Shown: positions 8,537 to 17,020 of the stretch, in pieces
Numbering within the stretch: position 1 is the stretch's first letter
Layout of the letters: each line of letters starts with the position of its first letter
Made by a program: the position numbers and the translations under genes
From: Sutcliffiella tianshenii
GTDB lineage: Bacteria > Bacillota > Bacilli > Bacillales > Bacillaceae_I
Direction: 5' to 3'
DNA length: 64,000 nucleotides
Assembly (NCBI RefSeq): GCF_016908565.1
Contig: NZ_JAFBED010000001.1
Coordinates: forward strand, 248,001-312,000
Notes under the pieces: model-generated
Seen by the model: the letters and a program-made list of their open reading frames with translations, nothing else
Database searches by the model: none
Told to the model about the DNA's origin: nothing

Positions 8537-9327
8537 TTTTTATATCGAAACATCTCACCGAGTGAATTCAAATAAAAAGGAATAGGCTTTTCCAAATGAT
8601 TTAGCTTCTTCAGAAATAATAATGTTAGTAAAACTATTCCAATTGGTGTATTAAAGATTCGCTTGAACATTGGACCTTTACTTGCAAATGCTTTTTTATT
8701 CAATCTTGTATCCATACTCGGTTTAGCATGATACACAACCACTTCCGAGACATAGCCTGCCTTGTATCCTTCCTTATGCATCGTATGAAGAAATATGTTT
8801 TCTTCCCCACTTGGATATTTCGCCCCCAATCCAAAATCCTCATCGAAGACCACTTTATCTTTATCAACGACAGATAAATTAATGAATATTTCAATAGATG
8901 ATTTACGAAATAATTCGAGAAAACTAACTTTCTCCTGGGGTTCTTTAGGATATTCTTTATAATAAACCTCTTTTTCCGGATCATAAATCTGAAAGCAGGC
9001 AATGCCAATCGAATGTTGATTGAAGTAACTTTGAACCTTTTCAAAAGCATCAGACTTATACCAGCAATCATCATCAGAAAAGGTTACGATGTTTCCTTTT
9101 GTATATTTAATCCCTACATTACGCGAAAGGGATAGACCTTTTTGCTCAAGTTTAATATGTTGTATAGGAAAGGAGTACGGTGCAAGTAGTTCTCTCACTT
9201 TATCATGGTTATCTTGAGAAACTACAATTGCTTCGAAATCTTGCAGCGTCTGACTACTAAGACTTTGAAATAACCTTACTAATTCCTTTTCCCTGGTTCC
9301 TAGTGTAGGTATGACAACACTAATCAT
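8521..9327 (-). CDS. Family 2 glycosyltransferase
   Basis: Cytoplasmic or membrane-associated GT-A glycosyltransferase (268 residues) for a surface polysaccharide. It opens MISVVIPTLGTREKELVRLF, has VVSQDNHD, the LSLSRNVGIKYTKGNIVTF segment and the metal-binding SDDDCWY. Later, GEENIFLHTM resembles the acceptor-side ED motif, and a hydrophobic patch lies near residues 232-245. The frame could start at 9351, but GGTGAGG about 9 nt before the ATG at 9327 and the direct start of the conserved strand favour the shorter form. It is the last of three glycosyltransferase genes transcribed together. Donor and acceptor sugars cannot be read. Confidence 0.85.
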   Translation of the reverse strand: MISVVIPTLGTREKELVRLFQSLSSQTLQDFEAIVVSQDNHDKVRELLAPYSFPIQHIKLEQKGLSLSRNVGIKYTKGNIVTFSDDDCWYKSDAFEKVQSYFNQHSIGIACFQIYDPEKEVYYKEYPKEPQEKVSFLELFRKSSIEIFINLSVVDKDKVVFDEDFGLGAKYPSGEENIFLHTMHKEGYKAGYVSEVVVYHAKPSMDTRLNKKAFASKGPMFKRIFNTPIGIVLLTLLFLKKLNHLEKPIPFYLNSLGEMFRYKKSRKR

Positions 9328-9372
9328 CTTTATCGCCCTCACCATCTGCATTATTAATAATTGATTATCAAA

Positions 9373-10287
9373 TTACTTTCGTTTAAGTGGAAGAACAGAA
9401 ATTATTTCTAATAAAAACGGTGGCAACAAATATGCTACTGCTTTTGCATTTGGATAATAGTAAAAGCTCTTAAACGAATATTTCAACGAATAGAAGTATC
9501 TGGTACGATGAACAGCTTTGGATAAATACAAATACCGCGAAGATTTAAATCTCTTTTTATATTTACTGTCGATTGCTTCCAATGTATCCTTGTATTTTCC
9601 GAATAGATATTTTAATGCCTGGTGGTGATTTTCGCTTTTCCCACTGATTTGATTCTGAGCATTCTTGGCGATTGTATATCGAACATTATATTTATTATCA
9701 TGGGCAATGTTTGTATATTTGCAGCATCTGATCCATAGATCATAGTCCTGCATGGCAAGCAGATTATCATCAAAACCGCCTGCTTTTTCAAACACTTCTT
9801 TTTTTAGAGCAACAGATGAAGTTGTTCCTATATGATTATCTTCAAATATACTCGGATATAGGTTGCCACTTCTAATTGCAGGGATTTTCCGGATGACCTT
9901 CTTCCGGTTTGTGTTATAAACAACTAATTTACCCGAGTAAACTAAACCTACTTCAGGATTCTTTTCAAAGACATTTAATTGACTTTTGATCTTGTCAGGC
10001 TCCCATGTATCATCGTCATCCAGGAACATGAGAATACTTCCTGTAGCATGACCAGCGCCTAGATTTCTAGCGTAGCAAGCGCCTTTGCTGTTCTCAATTT
10101 TAAATACATGTAATTGATAATCCTTGCTTTTAAAACCCTTTAATGATCGTTCTGTTTTTTCATTAGCACCATCAATAACCACAATAACTTCACTCGGCCT
10201 CACTATCTGCTCGTTTATACTTTCCAAAGATTGAAGCAAAAGATCCGCTCTATCGTGTGTAGGGATGATGACAGACACTTTGTTCAT
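9373..10287 (-). CDS. Family 2 glycosyltransferase
   Basis: GT-A type glycosyltransferase (304 residues): MNKVSVIIPTHDRADLLLQS at the N-terminus, VVIDGANE, ACYARNLGAGHATGSILMFL followed by DDDDTWEPDKI with the metal-binding acidic cluster, then QDYDLWIRCCK, the conserved acceptor-side motif. The C-terminal ~80 residues are basic and aromatic, possibly a membrane-contact part. A GTG at 10299 and an ATG at 10287 are both possible; the ATG has AGGGTG 9 nt upstream. It lies 45 bases before the third gene and 30 bases after the family 4 gene of the same operon. Confidence 0.85.
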   Translation of the reverse strand: MNKVSVIIPTHDRADLLLQSLESINEQIVRPSEVIVVIDGANEKTERSLKGFKSKDYQLHVFKIENSKGACYARNLGAGHATGSILMFLDDDDTWEPDKIKSQLNVFEKNPEVGLVYSGKLVVYNTNRKKVIRKIPAIRSGNLYPSIFEDNHIGTTSSVALKKEVFEKAGGFDDNLLAMQDYDLWIRCCKYTNIAHDNKYNVRYTIAKNAQNQISGKSENHHQALKYLFGKYKDTLEAIDSKYKKRFKSSRYLYLSKAVHRTRYFYSLKYSFKSFYYYPNAKAVAYLLPPFLLEIISVLPLKRK

Positions 10288-10317
10288 ATATGCTTTCACC
10301 CTAACCCTTCATTTCTT

Positions 10318-11442
10318 CTACCTGTCTCTAACCAATATCTTTTCGTAATTTCTTATAACATTACTCTTCTCCATTTGACTTAAATGATCACTGACTTTAT
10401 TTTGATCAAACTCAACGGGATGTTCCATATATTGTAATATCGCTGAAGCAAGTCCATTTCGGTCTCCTACATCGACCAGTTTGCCAAACTCCCCATTTTT
10501 AAGTATTTCTTCAGGACCGCACTTGCAATTAGTTGAAACGACAGGTGTTCCAAGATGCAGTGCTTCCACTAATACATTCCCAAAACCTTCCCAGCGTGAT
10601 GTTAATACAAAAAGAGAAGCTCTTTTAATGAATGTATATGGGTTGGGGGCAAATCCATATAGGTCAACGACATCCTGAAGTTTCATCCTATCAATAATTT
10701 CATGCATTTCTTTTTTTATTGACGTCTTCCCATCCCCCAAAATAATTAAACGTGCATCAGTTCTCTCTGAGTACACCTTTGAGAATGCATATAAAAGAGT
10801 AGGGTAATCTTTCGCTTCAAAAATCCTTCCAACAGAAACTATTGTAAAAAACTGATTGTTATCCAACCAAGGATGCGATATCGCCTCCATCGCATTACAT
10901 GTAATACTATTATCAATGACCGGGTTATAAATCACATCTATATTACCACTTGGAATCCCTAAAAATTCCCCTGATTCTTCAGCCACGCATTTAGATACTG
11001 CTACATATCCTGAGGCATATGGAAATAGCCATCTCATTAATCCAGGATAAATACGATGCATCATTGTCCTCGGCTTTAAATAGGATTGCTTTAAATTTGT
11101 ATGAAGACTTATTACATGACGAGTTTTCACACTGGCTAATCTTATGGCAGCACTGGCAATAATATTAGCATTATCTAACGCTGAAAGAAGTACATCTGGC
11201 TCTTCCTGTTTAAGGTAGCTACTCAATTTCCAAATACTAAAAAATGTTTTTTTTGCACCTAAGTCGACTAAATTGACTTTGGGTGAAACACTTGTCAGTA
11301 ATTGTCCGTTCTTTTTAACTAATACAAGATCAACCCTATAGTCCAATTCCGCAAAACCGTTTGCTAATGTAATTATGACTTTTTCAGCTCCGCCAAACGT
11401 TAGAACGGGTATAAAGAAAGCAATATGTTTTTTCATTCCCAT
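10318..11442 (-). CDS. Family 4 glycosyltransferase
   Basis: GT-B fold retaining glycosyltransferase (374 residues), group 1 family. The N-terminal glycine-rich loop is in FIPVLTFGGAEKVIITLANG, typical for family 4. The C-terminal domain has SVGRIFEAKDYPTLL and LTSRWEGFGNVLVEAL, with the E-x7-E type donor-binding motif. It is the first gene of a three-gene glycosyltransferase operon on the minus strand. GAGGT lies close to the first ATG (11442) and about 10 nt before a second in-frame ATG (11436), so the start is uncertain by two codons. It likely builds the repeat unit that the Wzy-like protein polymerises. Confidence 0.87.
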   Translation of the reverse strand: MGMKKHIAFFIPVLTFGGAEKVIITLANGFAELDYRVDLVLVKKNGQLLTSVSPKVNLVDLGAKKTFFSIWKLSSYLKQEEPDVLLSALDNANIIASAAIRLASVKTRHVISLHTNLKQSYLKPRTMMHRIYPGLMRWLFPYASGYVAVSKCVAEESGEFLGIPSGNIDVIYNPVIDNSITCNAMEAISHPWLDNNQFFTIVSVGRIFEAKDYPTLLYAFSKVYSERTDARLIILGDGKTSIKKEMHEIIDRMKLQDVVDLYGFAPNPYTFIKRASLFVLTSRWEGFGNVLVEALHLGTPVVSTNCKCGPEEILKNGEFGKLVDVGDRNGLASAILQYMEHPVEFDQNKVSDHLSQMEKSNVIRNYEKILVRDR

Positions 11443-11605
11443 GATACCTCATATCTTTTGATATCCCATTTCTGTCCCTGGTTCTTCAAGTAAAACACCT
11501 GATTTTCTCTACTAATCAATTACACTTTATTAGAAAACCGATTCTACTTATACTTCATATATTATACATAAAAGTCCAATTAACTAAAACTCTCTAGTAT
11601 AAAAT

Positions 11606-11635
11606 GAAAAGCTGTCCTTAATTGGACAGCTTTTC
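11606..11635 (-). terminator. Terminator after lytB
   Basis: Perfect 12-bp stem GAAAAGCTGTCC (11606-11617) with GGACAGCTTTTC (11624-11635) and a 6-base loop, directly after the lytB stop. Confidence 0.85.
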
Positions 11636-11639
11636 ACCA

Positions 11640-13892
11640 TTAATCCAGTACATTTTGCTGAATCATATTTCTTGTGTATTCCGATATCGCGCCAGTACCA
11701 CCTAGATAGTGAATTTGGGGGATATAATGAATATTCTCGTTGATAAACCCACTCACCTCATCTGGAAGGGAGTCTTTTTTCGTTAGTAATAATGGAGCCT
11801 CCATTTTTGCTGCAAGTACAGAACCTGGTAAAGCATCGATGAACTCTTCGCCTCTAGCAAAGAATAGATTACGCGGATCCAAATCATACTCGTTGACTAT
11901 TGCAACACTAGTTGCGTAGCGGTCTGTCCCTCTCACCCTCTTTACCTCTTCTGTTAAAGTTTTTAGCTTCATTTCCACATTTTCTGAAACAGCTTGAGTT
12001 CCACCGATAATCGTTACTTTTTCTATATTATGATCAATCAAGTATTTTTGAACACTATCTGGCAGTGCATCATTTCTAGTAAACAAAATCGGCACTTGAT
12101 TCAAAGCTGCATATGAAGCGATAGATAATGCATCCGGAGAAGTAGAGCTGCCTGATGTAAGAATTACTTCTCCTTTTGGTTGAAGTTGTCCTGCTACGTC
12201 TACAGAAGTATCATATCTGTCACTTCCACTGATTCTTGTAACTTTAGTAGAGTGATTCTGAAGATTGTTGAATGTCTTCTCAGAAATTGCTGATGTTCCA
12301 CCGAGCACCAAAATCTCATTGATAGCAACAGATTGCAATAGCGTTTGGACTGAAGCCGGAATTTCATCGGTTTTTACCAATAGTAGCGGAGCATTATGTT
12401 TTTTCGCCAGTACACTACCTGTTAATGCATCTACAGGGTTATCTCCACGACCAATTACCACCGTTTGGAATCCATTGTCCCAACCATACTCTGCAATTCT
12501 TACACTAGTTTCATAACGATCAGAACCTCTTAGACTTGTATTTATCTGATTAAAGATGTAGTTTTCATAGTTTGTATTTTCATAATAAAAGGACAGGATT
12601 TCATTATAGGATAGTCCTGAATCAGCCATCGCCTTTGCGCCATATTGGCTCATCCCGACTCCGTGACCCCATCCTTTTCCTTTGATTTCAAAGACAGCAT
12701 CTTTAAGAGTAATGGACTCAATAAAATGACTTTTAAATTCATTAATGCCGAACATAGTGCGCAAGTTACTGATAGCCGTGTCCGACGCTTGGAAAGAATG
12801 AAGTTTTATCTTCCCTTCTTCCATAACAAAACTGCCATCTTTATTTTTCAAGAGGTACTTAATGCTGTAACTCCCTTGAGTTCTTCTTTGGCCTGGTGTG
12901 AGTGAATCGGATACTGCAATATTGTCGATACTAGTCAGCTTTATTTCAAGATCTTTTAACGCTGGGACCTTGGTCTTTAAATAGGTTTTAATATTGTTGA
13001 TTACTTTGGCTTCCGTGGTATCCTTTAAACCCGACTCTTTTGTTTCATTCCACCATTCAGCCGGCTTCTCCATGTTTAGTTCTTCTAGGTCAATTTGTTT
13101 CTGATTCATTTTTAAACTCCAAGGAAAAGCTGGATCATAAGGGTCTGCCTTGGCTTTTAAGTAGTCCAGCTGTGTTCCCCCTGGCCAAGCACCTTTGTTA
13201 CTTTCTATATAGCCTCCATTATTGGAGCTGAAAACTGCATCAATCAAGTTTCCTTTATAGGTTAATACTTGACCTTTTGTAGCATTGACTGCTTCATTAG
13301 TATTCTTATATGATGTTTTATTCAACCATATGTAACCATCATATCGCTGGGAGCCAACATCATCTGTTATTACTTGGTTAACTCTTTTTAAAGCGTAAGT
13401 CCTTGCTGCAACAGCCTGAGCTTTTAGGGCTTCCACATTCCAACTCGGAAAAACTTCACTTGGTAAGACACCTTTGAGGTAATCCTCCATAGGCAAGGTG
13501 TTGATAGGAACAACATTATTATTTTCCAGAGTGAATTTGATATTCCCTAAGTAAGGTCTTCCTTGTAACTTAATGTGGTTGTCTTGGCTATATTTGACCG
13601 GTTTAACTTCAAAAGGTCCTGTAAAACTCTTAACCTTTGTACTATTTTCATATAAATCTATTTGTTGGTTATTCACTTTAACCAGATAGTCATTATCCAT
13701 GCTTAAAAGGAACGAGCTGTCCCCTACCAGTTGATAGGATCCAACAAAATTAAATGCAATCTCGTTTTTCCCTTTCAGATGATACTTAAGCTTAACTGAA
13801 ACCTCATTTGGGATTGAAGAAGCTTCAACTTGATTAAAGCCAGGCACTAAAATAAAACAAGTGAAAATTAAAGCAGTGATTATATTTTTCAA
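11640..13892 (-). CDS. lytB: LytB-like SpoIID-domain protein with three CWB2 repeats
   Basis: Exported wall protein, 750 residues. After a signal peptide (1-24) and a ~100-residue N-terminal domain comes the SpoIID/LytB domain (~130-445). It has MEDYLKGVLPSEVFPSWN with Glu146 at the position of the catalytic glutamate of SpoIID lytic transglycosylases, and GWGHGVGMSQYGAKAMA near its end. Residues ~456-750 are three CWB2 repeats with RGSDRYETS-type and GDNPVDALT-type motifs. In B. subtilis LytB modifies the activity of the amidase LytC; whether this one cleaves glycan or only stimulates is not settled by sequence. The start is TTG at 13892 with GGGGGAAG 5 nt upstream. It is the last gene of a lytC, lipoprotein, lytB operon. 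Confidence 0.9.
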   Translation of the reverse strand: MKNIITALIFTCFILVPGFNQVEASSIPNEVSVKLKYHLKGKNEIAFNFVGSYQLVGDSSFLLSMDNDYLVKVNNQQIDLYENSTKVKSFTGPFEVKPVKYSQDNHIKLQGRPYLGNIKFTLENNNVVPINTLPMEDYLKGVLPSEVFPSWNVEALKAQAVAARTYALKRVNQVITDDVGSQRYDGYIWLNKTSYKNTNEAVNATKGQVLTYKGNLIDAVFSSNNGGYIESNKGAWPGGTQLDYLKAKADPYDPAFPWSLKMNQKQIDLEELNMEKPAEWWNETKESGLKDTTEAKVINNIKTYLKTKVPALKDLEIKLTSIDNIAVSDSLTPGQRRTQGSYSIKYLLKNKDGSFVMEEGKIKLHSFQASDTAISNLRTMFGINEFKSHFIESITLKDAVFEIKGKGWGHGVGMSQYGAKAMADSGLSYNEILSFYYENTNYENYIFNQINTSLRGSDRYETSVRIAEYGWDNGFQTVVIGRGDNPVDALTGSVLAKKHNAPLLLVKTDEIPASVQTLLQSVAINEILVLGGTSAISEKTFNNLQNHSTKVTRISGSDRYDTSVDVAGQLQPKGEVILTSGSSTSPDALSIASYAALNQVPILFTRNDALPDSVQKYLIDHNIEKVTIIGGTQAVSENVEMKLKTLTEEVKRVRGTDRYATSVAIVNEYDLDPRNLFFARGEEFIDALPGSVLAAKMEAPLLLTKKDSLPDEVSGFINENIHYIPQIHYLGGTGAISEYTRNMIQQNVLD

Positions 13893-13924
13893 TTTTCTTC
13901 CCCCTTAATATACTTTTTCTCTAA

Positions 13925-14674
13925 TTAATTTTCTATTGTAGCTAATTCAGTTTCTCCTTTATAGCCATTCTCCCCTGTCACCTCTAATGACTCTTTGACT
14001 AATCCGACACCTGGTGCATAGTAACGAGTGTAAATAGTATCTGCACCCTCTATTTCATCCGTGATTTTTTGGACTACATAAACATTTTCGAATGTTCCAT
14101 ATGCCACTTCAACTTCTGATCCAATTTCGATAATTTCCCAATCTCCTATTACAGCGTCCTGAAGCGTAATAATCACTTGGGGATTATCCATTGGCGTGAA
14201 AGAATCCAGAATGTTCTGTGCTGGGTTATCTACCGACTCTTCCTCAAATACAAGCGTAATTTCATCATCTGTCCACTTATAAACCTGAAAAGAAGTATTT
14301 CCGCCGATTGTAGTTGCCATTTGAATGAATTCCCCTTTTTGAGCGACAACTTTTTCAGAAACAAGTATTTCCACACCATCGGTAAACTTCTTCTCCATTC
14401 CTATTTTAGGAAGATAAACTTCAAGTCCTGAAACTTCGGTAGACTCGGTTTCATCTGTCTGATCTTCAGCCGAATTTTCTTTGGCAGCATTTTCTTCCTT
14501 ACCCTCTTCTTCTTTCTCTTTTATATCGGTTGAATCGGCTTCATGTGTAGCTTGCTCTTGCGTTTTCTTGTTAGTAGCTGTATCAGATGCCATTCCATTT
14601 TGTTCTGATTTTGCACACCCAGAAACAACCATCATTAAGCAAGATAATGCGAGTAAAAAAATATACTTTTGCAA
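13925..14674 (-). CDS. Acidic lipoprotein in the lyt operon (LytA position)
   Basis: Lipoprotein of 249 residues anchored outside the membrane. The signal MQKYIFLLALSCLMMVVSGC ends in the lipobox VSGC. A strongly acidic, E/K/T-rich linker (~residues 22-80) follows, then a folded C-terminal domain (~85-249) rich in beta strands. No catalytic motif is recognised. The frame extends to a GTG at 14683, but GGAAGGTGAT lies 5-6 nt before the TTG at 14674, which gives the better start. In B. subtilis the lytABC operon begins with the small acidic lipoprotein LytA; here the order is lytC, lipoprotein, lytB, and this protein occupies the LytA role by position only. Confidence 0.78.
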   Translation of the reverse strand: MQKYIFLLALSCLMMVVSGCAKSEQNGMASDTATNKKTQEQATHEADSTDIKEKEEEGKEENAAKENSAEDQTDETESTEVSGLEVYLPKIGMEKKFTDGVEILVSEKVVAQKGEFIQMATTIGGNTSFQVYKWTDDEITLVFEEESVDNPAQNILDSFTPMDNPQVIITLQDAVIGDWEIIEIGSEVEVAYGTFENVYVVQKITDEIEGADTIYTRYYAPGVGLVKESLEVTGENGYKGETELATIEN

Positions 14675-14696
14675 ATTAATCACCTTCCAAAAGAAA

Positions 14697-14721
14697 CTCG
14701 ATAAGAAATTTTCCTATCGAG
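14697..14721 (-). terminator. Hairpin between lytC and the lipoprotein gene
   Basis: CTCGATAAGA pairs with TTCCTATCGAG with one G-T pair between the lytC stop and the lipoprotein start, followed on the minus strand by TTTCTTTT. It could be a partial terminator or a processing site that lowers expression of the two downstream genes. Confidence 0.45.
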
Positions 14722-14732
14722 ATTCTCTTTTG

Positions 14733-16802
14733 TTATTTTATTTTTGTACTAATAATAGAGACCTTGCTGTCGTCGACTGCACTTGTTCCCCCAATAACAT
14801 GGATATTATTTACACGAGCATTGTTTGTGTAAGCCATAAGGAAAGCTTCCACATTTCTATTTCGGTAATTACCCAATAGAATCAGAGGTGCATTATTTTT
14901 AACAGATAATGGTGCAGATACGAGTGCATCTGGGAAGTTTTGGCCCGTCGATACAAGTATTGTTTCACCTTGTAAATCCTCGGCGAAGTGCCATAGCAAT
15001 TTAGCTAAAGTCTCATACCTATCTGTACCCGATAATCTTGTAATATTATTGGTTCCTACAAGGGAATGTTCAACCCTCTCGGAAACTACAGCTGTACCTC
15101 CGACAATAACTACTTCTTTCCCCGCTAGGTAAGGCATAGCCAGTTCAGAGATCCAACTTTTCTCGGTTAATAGGATACCCCATCCTTTTTTAGCAGCAAT
15201 CGGTGCACTTGCCAATGCATCTGCAAAGTTTTGACCAGATGCTAAAAAGACACCATTCAAATCTCCAAGTTCTGTCAAAATCGCTCTGTTCGTTGCATAC
15301 CTGTCTTTTCCTGAAATACGGGTTACTTCTAATCCTTCAGCAGTGAGCAAATCTTCTGCAGATTGGGATACCGCACTATATCCCCCGATAATAACAACTT
15401 TATTTGCACCTAATCGTTTGATTTCAGCCAGAGCACCTTCATTCAACATTTCTGGCTTGGTCAATAGTATTGGAGCACTTCCACTTTTGGATGCAAGAGG
15501 TCCAGCTGATAATGCATCTGCAAACTGTTCACCTGTGGCTAAAAATACAGTTTTCTCTTCTTTATCTTCTGCAAAGCCAGTTGGATACATTTTTTTCGAG
15601 GTTTCAATAGCAGTAATGTATCTATCTGTTCCTCTTAGTCTCTCTATAGCAATTGTTCTGTCAACTGGAACTCCACTCATATTCGTCCAAAGAACCTCTT
15701 TAAGCCCAATGGAGGTGATTTGTGATTTAGAATAAGATTTAGCGATACTTAACGCGTGGTCATAATCAAAATATTGTCCTACCAACACGCTCCCATTATA
15801 AACTTCATACTTTTTAGTAATATAATTGGACCAAACAATATAGCCGGTTTTATCTTGAACGACTCTTGTTCCAGGTTGCTTTTGAGCAAAATTAATTGCT
15901 TCTTTTTCGGTGTAGAACTCATTCATCAAACCGTTTATTTTATCAAAAACCTTAAATTTATCACTTGAATAGATGATCTCTTGCTTATCTTTATCAAGAA
16001 CCTTAACAAACTTTGTTTGAGATTTTGCATAATTGAGTGCATCTTCTCTTTTATCATAAGTTGCCAGTTTCTTATTGTTTTGATCATACACCTCAAAGAT
16101 TTTGAAATAGTTAATTATTGCAGTGGCCAAACCTTGAGCAGCATTTTGTTGAAATTGTGGAGTTTTAATATATTTTTCTTCATCTCTATTTGTCATAAAA
16201 CCTAGTTCAACAAGAACTGAAGGCATTTGAGCATTTCTGATAACAAAGAAAGCTTGGTTGTTACGAACTTTTCTGTCTAGCATATCGACCCTTTTTAAAG
16301 TTTCGTTATGTACGAGATTAGCAAATCTTTTATTCTCATCTACCAACAGCAATTGCATTGGATCTGGTGGATAATCTTTTTCATATTCGTTGATGCCATC
16401 GTAGTAATATGTCTCAAACCCTTTTACTAAAGGTTGTGTAGGATGAGCGTTATGATGAATCGACAAGAACAGACTGTTTTCGTTATTCCCCTGTACAAAT
16501 CCATTTGCCACTTTCATACGTTCCTTTAAATCATCAGCAGATGTGGATGCAAAAGCTTTATCCGTATCACGGGTCATAAGCACTTTAATATCACTGCTCT
16601 TTAAAATCTCCCTTAGTCTAAGTGCAACATCCAGATTTGCATTCTTTTCACAGTATCCTGTCTGATTTCCTGAGTAGCCACAGGTACCTGAAAATTTACC
16701 GCCATGACCCGGATCAATAACAATGACCTTTTCTGCAAAAGAAACAAAAGGTGCCATAAAAAACAGGAATAATAGCAAACTAGTAACCTTTAAATAATTC
16801 AC
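14733..16802 (-). CDS. lytC: N-acetylmuramoyl-L-alanine amidase with three ~45-residue repeats and three CWB2 repeats
   Basis: Exported zinc amidase that cuts the MurNAc-L-Ala bond of peptidoglycan (major autolysin LytC/CwlB family). Of 689 residues, 1-23 are signal peptide and ~25-233 the Amidase_3 domain, with zinc ligands His33 (DPGHGG), Glu52 (CEKNANLDV) and His116 (SIHHNAH) and catalytic Glu199 (VELGFMTN); all are present. Residues ~235-375 hold three copies of an unfamiliar ~45-residue unit with the pattern Y/F-x-V-Y/F near its start and E/DAL-x-x-AK or EAINFAQ in the middle. The last ~300 residues are three CWB2 repeats, here at the C-terminus, whereas in B. subtilis LytC they precede the amidase. 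The start is GTG at 16802 with GGGAGG 13 nt upstream, unusually far. First gene of the lyt operon. Confidence 0.9.
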   Translation of the reverse strand: MNYLKVTSLLLFLFFMAPFVSFAEKVIVIDPGHGGKFSGTCGYSGNQTGYCEKNANLDVALRLREILKSSDIKVLMTRDTDKAFASTSADDLKERMKVANGFVQGNNENSLFLSIHHNAHPTQPLVKGFETYYYDGINEYEKDYPPDPMQLLLVDENKRFANLVHNETLKRVDMLDRKVRNNQAFFVIRNAQMPSVLVELGFMTNRDEEKYIKTPQFQQNAAQGLATAIINYFKIFEVYDQNNKKLATYDKREDALNYAKSQTKFVKVLDKDKQEIIYSSDKFKVFDKINGLMNEFYTEKEAINFAQKQPGTRVVQDKTGYIVWSNYITKKYEVYNGSVLVGQYFDYDHALSIAKSYSKSQITSIGLKEVLWTNMSGVPVDRTIAIERLRGTDRYITAIETSKKMYPTGFAEDKEEKTVFLATGEQFADALSAGPLASKSGSAPILLTKPEMLNEGALAEIKRLGANKVVIIGGYSAVSQSAEDLLTAEGLEVTRISGKDRYATNRAILTELGDLNGVFLASGQNFADALASAPIAAKKGWGILLTEKSWISELAMPYLAGKEVVIVGGTAVVSERVEHSLVGTNNITRLSGTDRYETLAKLLWHFAEDLQGETILVSTGQNFPDALVSAPLSVKNNAPLILLGNYRNRNVEAFLMAYTNNARVNNIHVIGGTSAVDDSKVSIISTKIK

Positions 16803-16851
16803 AATAAAAACTTAACCTCCCAGTAATGAAAAAAATATCGAATCTTGTTAT

Positions 16852-16860
16852 ATTATACCA
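16852..16860 (-). promoter_or_regulatory. Extended -10 promoter of the lyt operon
   Basis: On the minus strand TGGTATAAT, an extended -10 element, lies 50 bases before the lytC start. No clear -35 box and no sigma-D (TAAA...GCCGATAT) match was found, unlike the sigma-D promoter of the B. subtilis lyt operon. Confidence 0.45.
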
Positions 16861-16979
16861 TTGTGTCGAAAAATTTTGGGGGCCTTTTTATAGTGAATTT
16901 CTCCCAATTTTATTAAGTATTTTCTTAATACCTATGCACTGGAAAAATCCTAGTCTTTCATTTCCCCAGAAAAATAAAA

Positions 16980-17011
16980 AAGAGTAGGGCAACAAATGTC
17001 GCCCTACTCTT
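16980..17011 (-). terminator. Terminator after the Vpr-like protease gene
   Basis: Perfect 11-bp stem, left arm 16980-16990 (AAGAGTAGGGC), right arm 17001-17011, loop of 10, followed by a T run on the minus strand, directly after the stop at 17021. Confidence 0.85.
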
Positions 17012-17020
17012 CCTTAATAA

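Noticed and set aside
14177-14879. Plus-strand frames antisense to the lyt lipoprotein and the end of lytC
   Set aside because: No ribosome binding sites; the minus-strand genes have signal peptides, conserved domains and a consistent operon layout.
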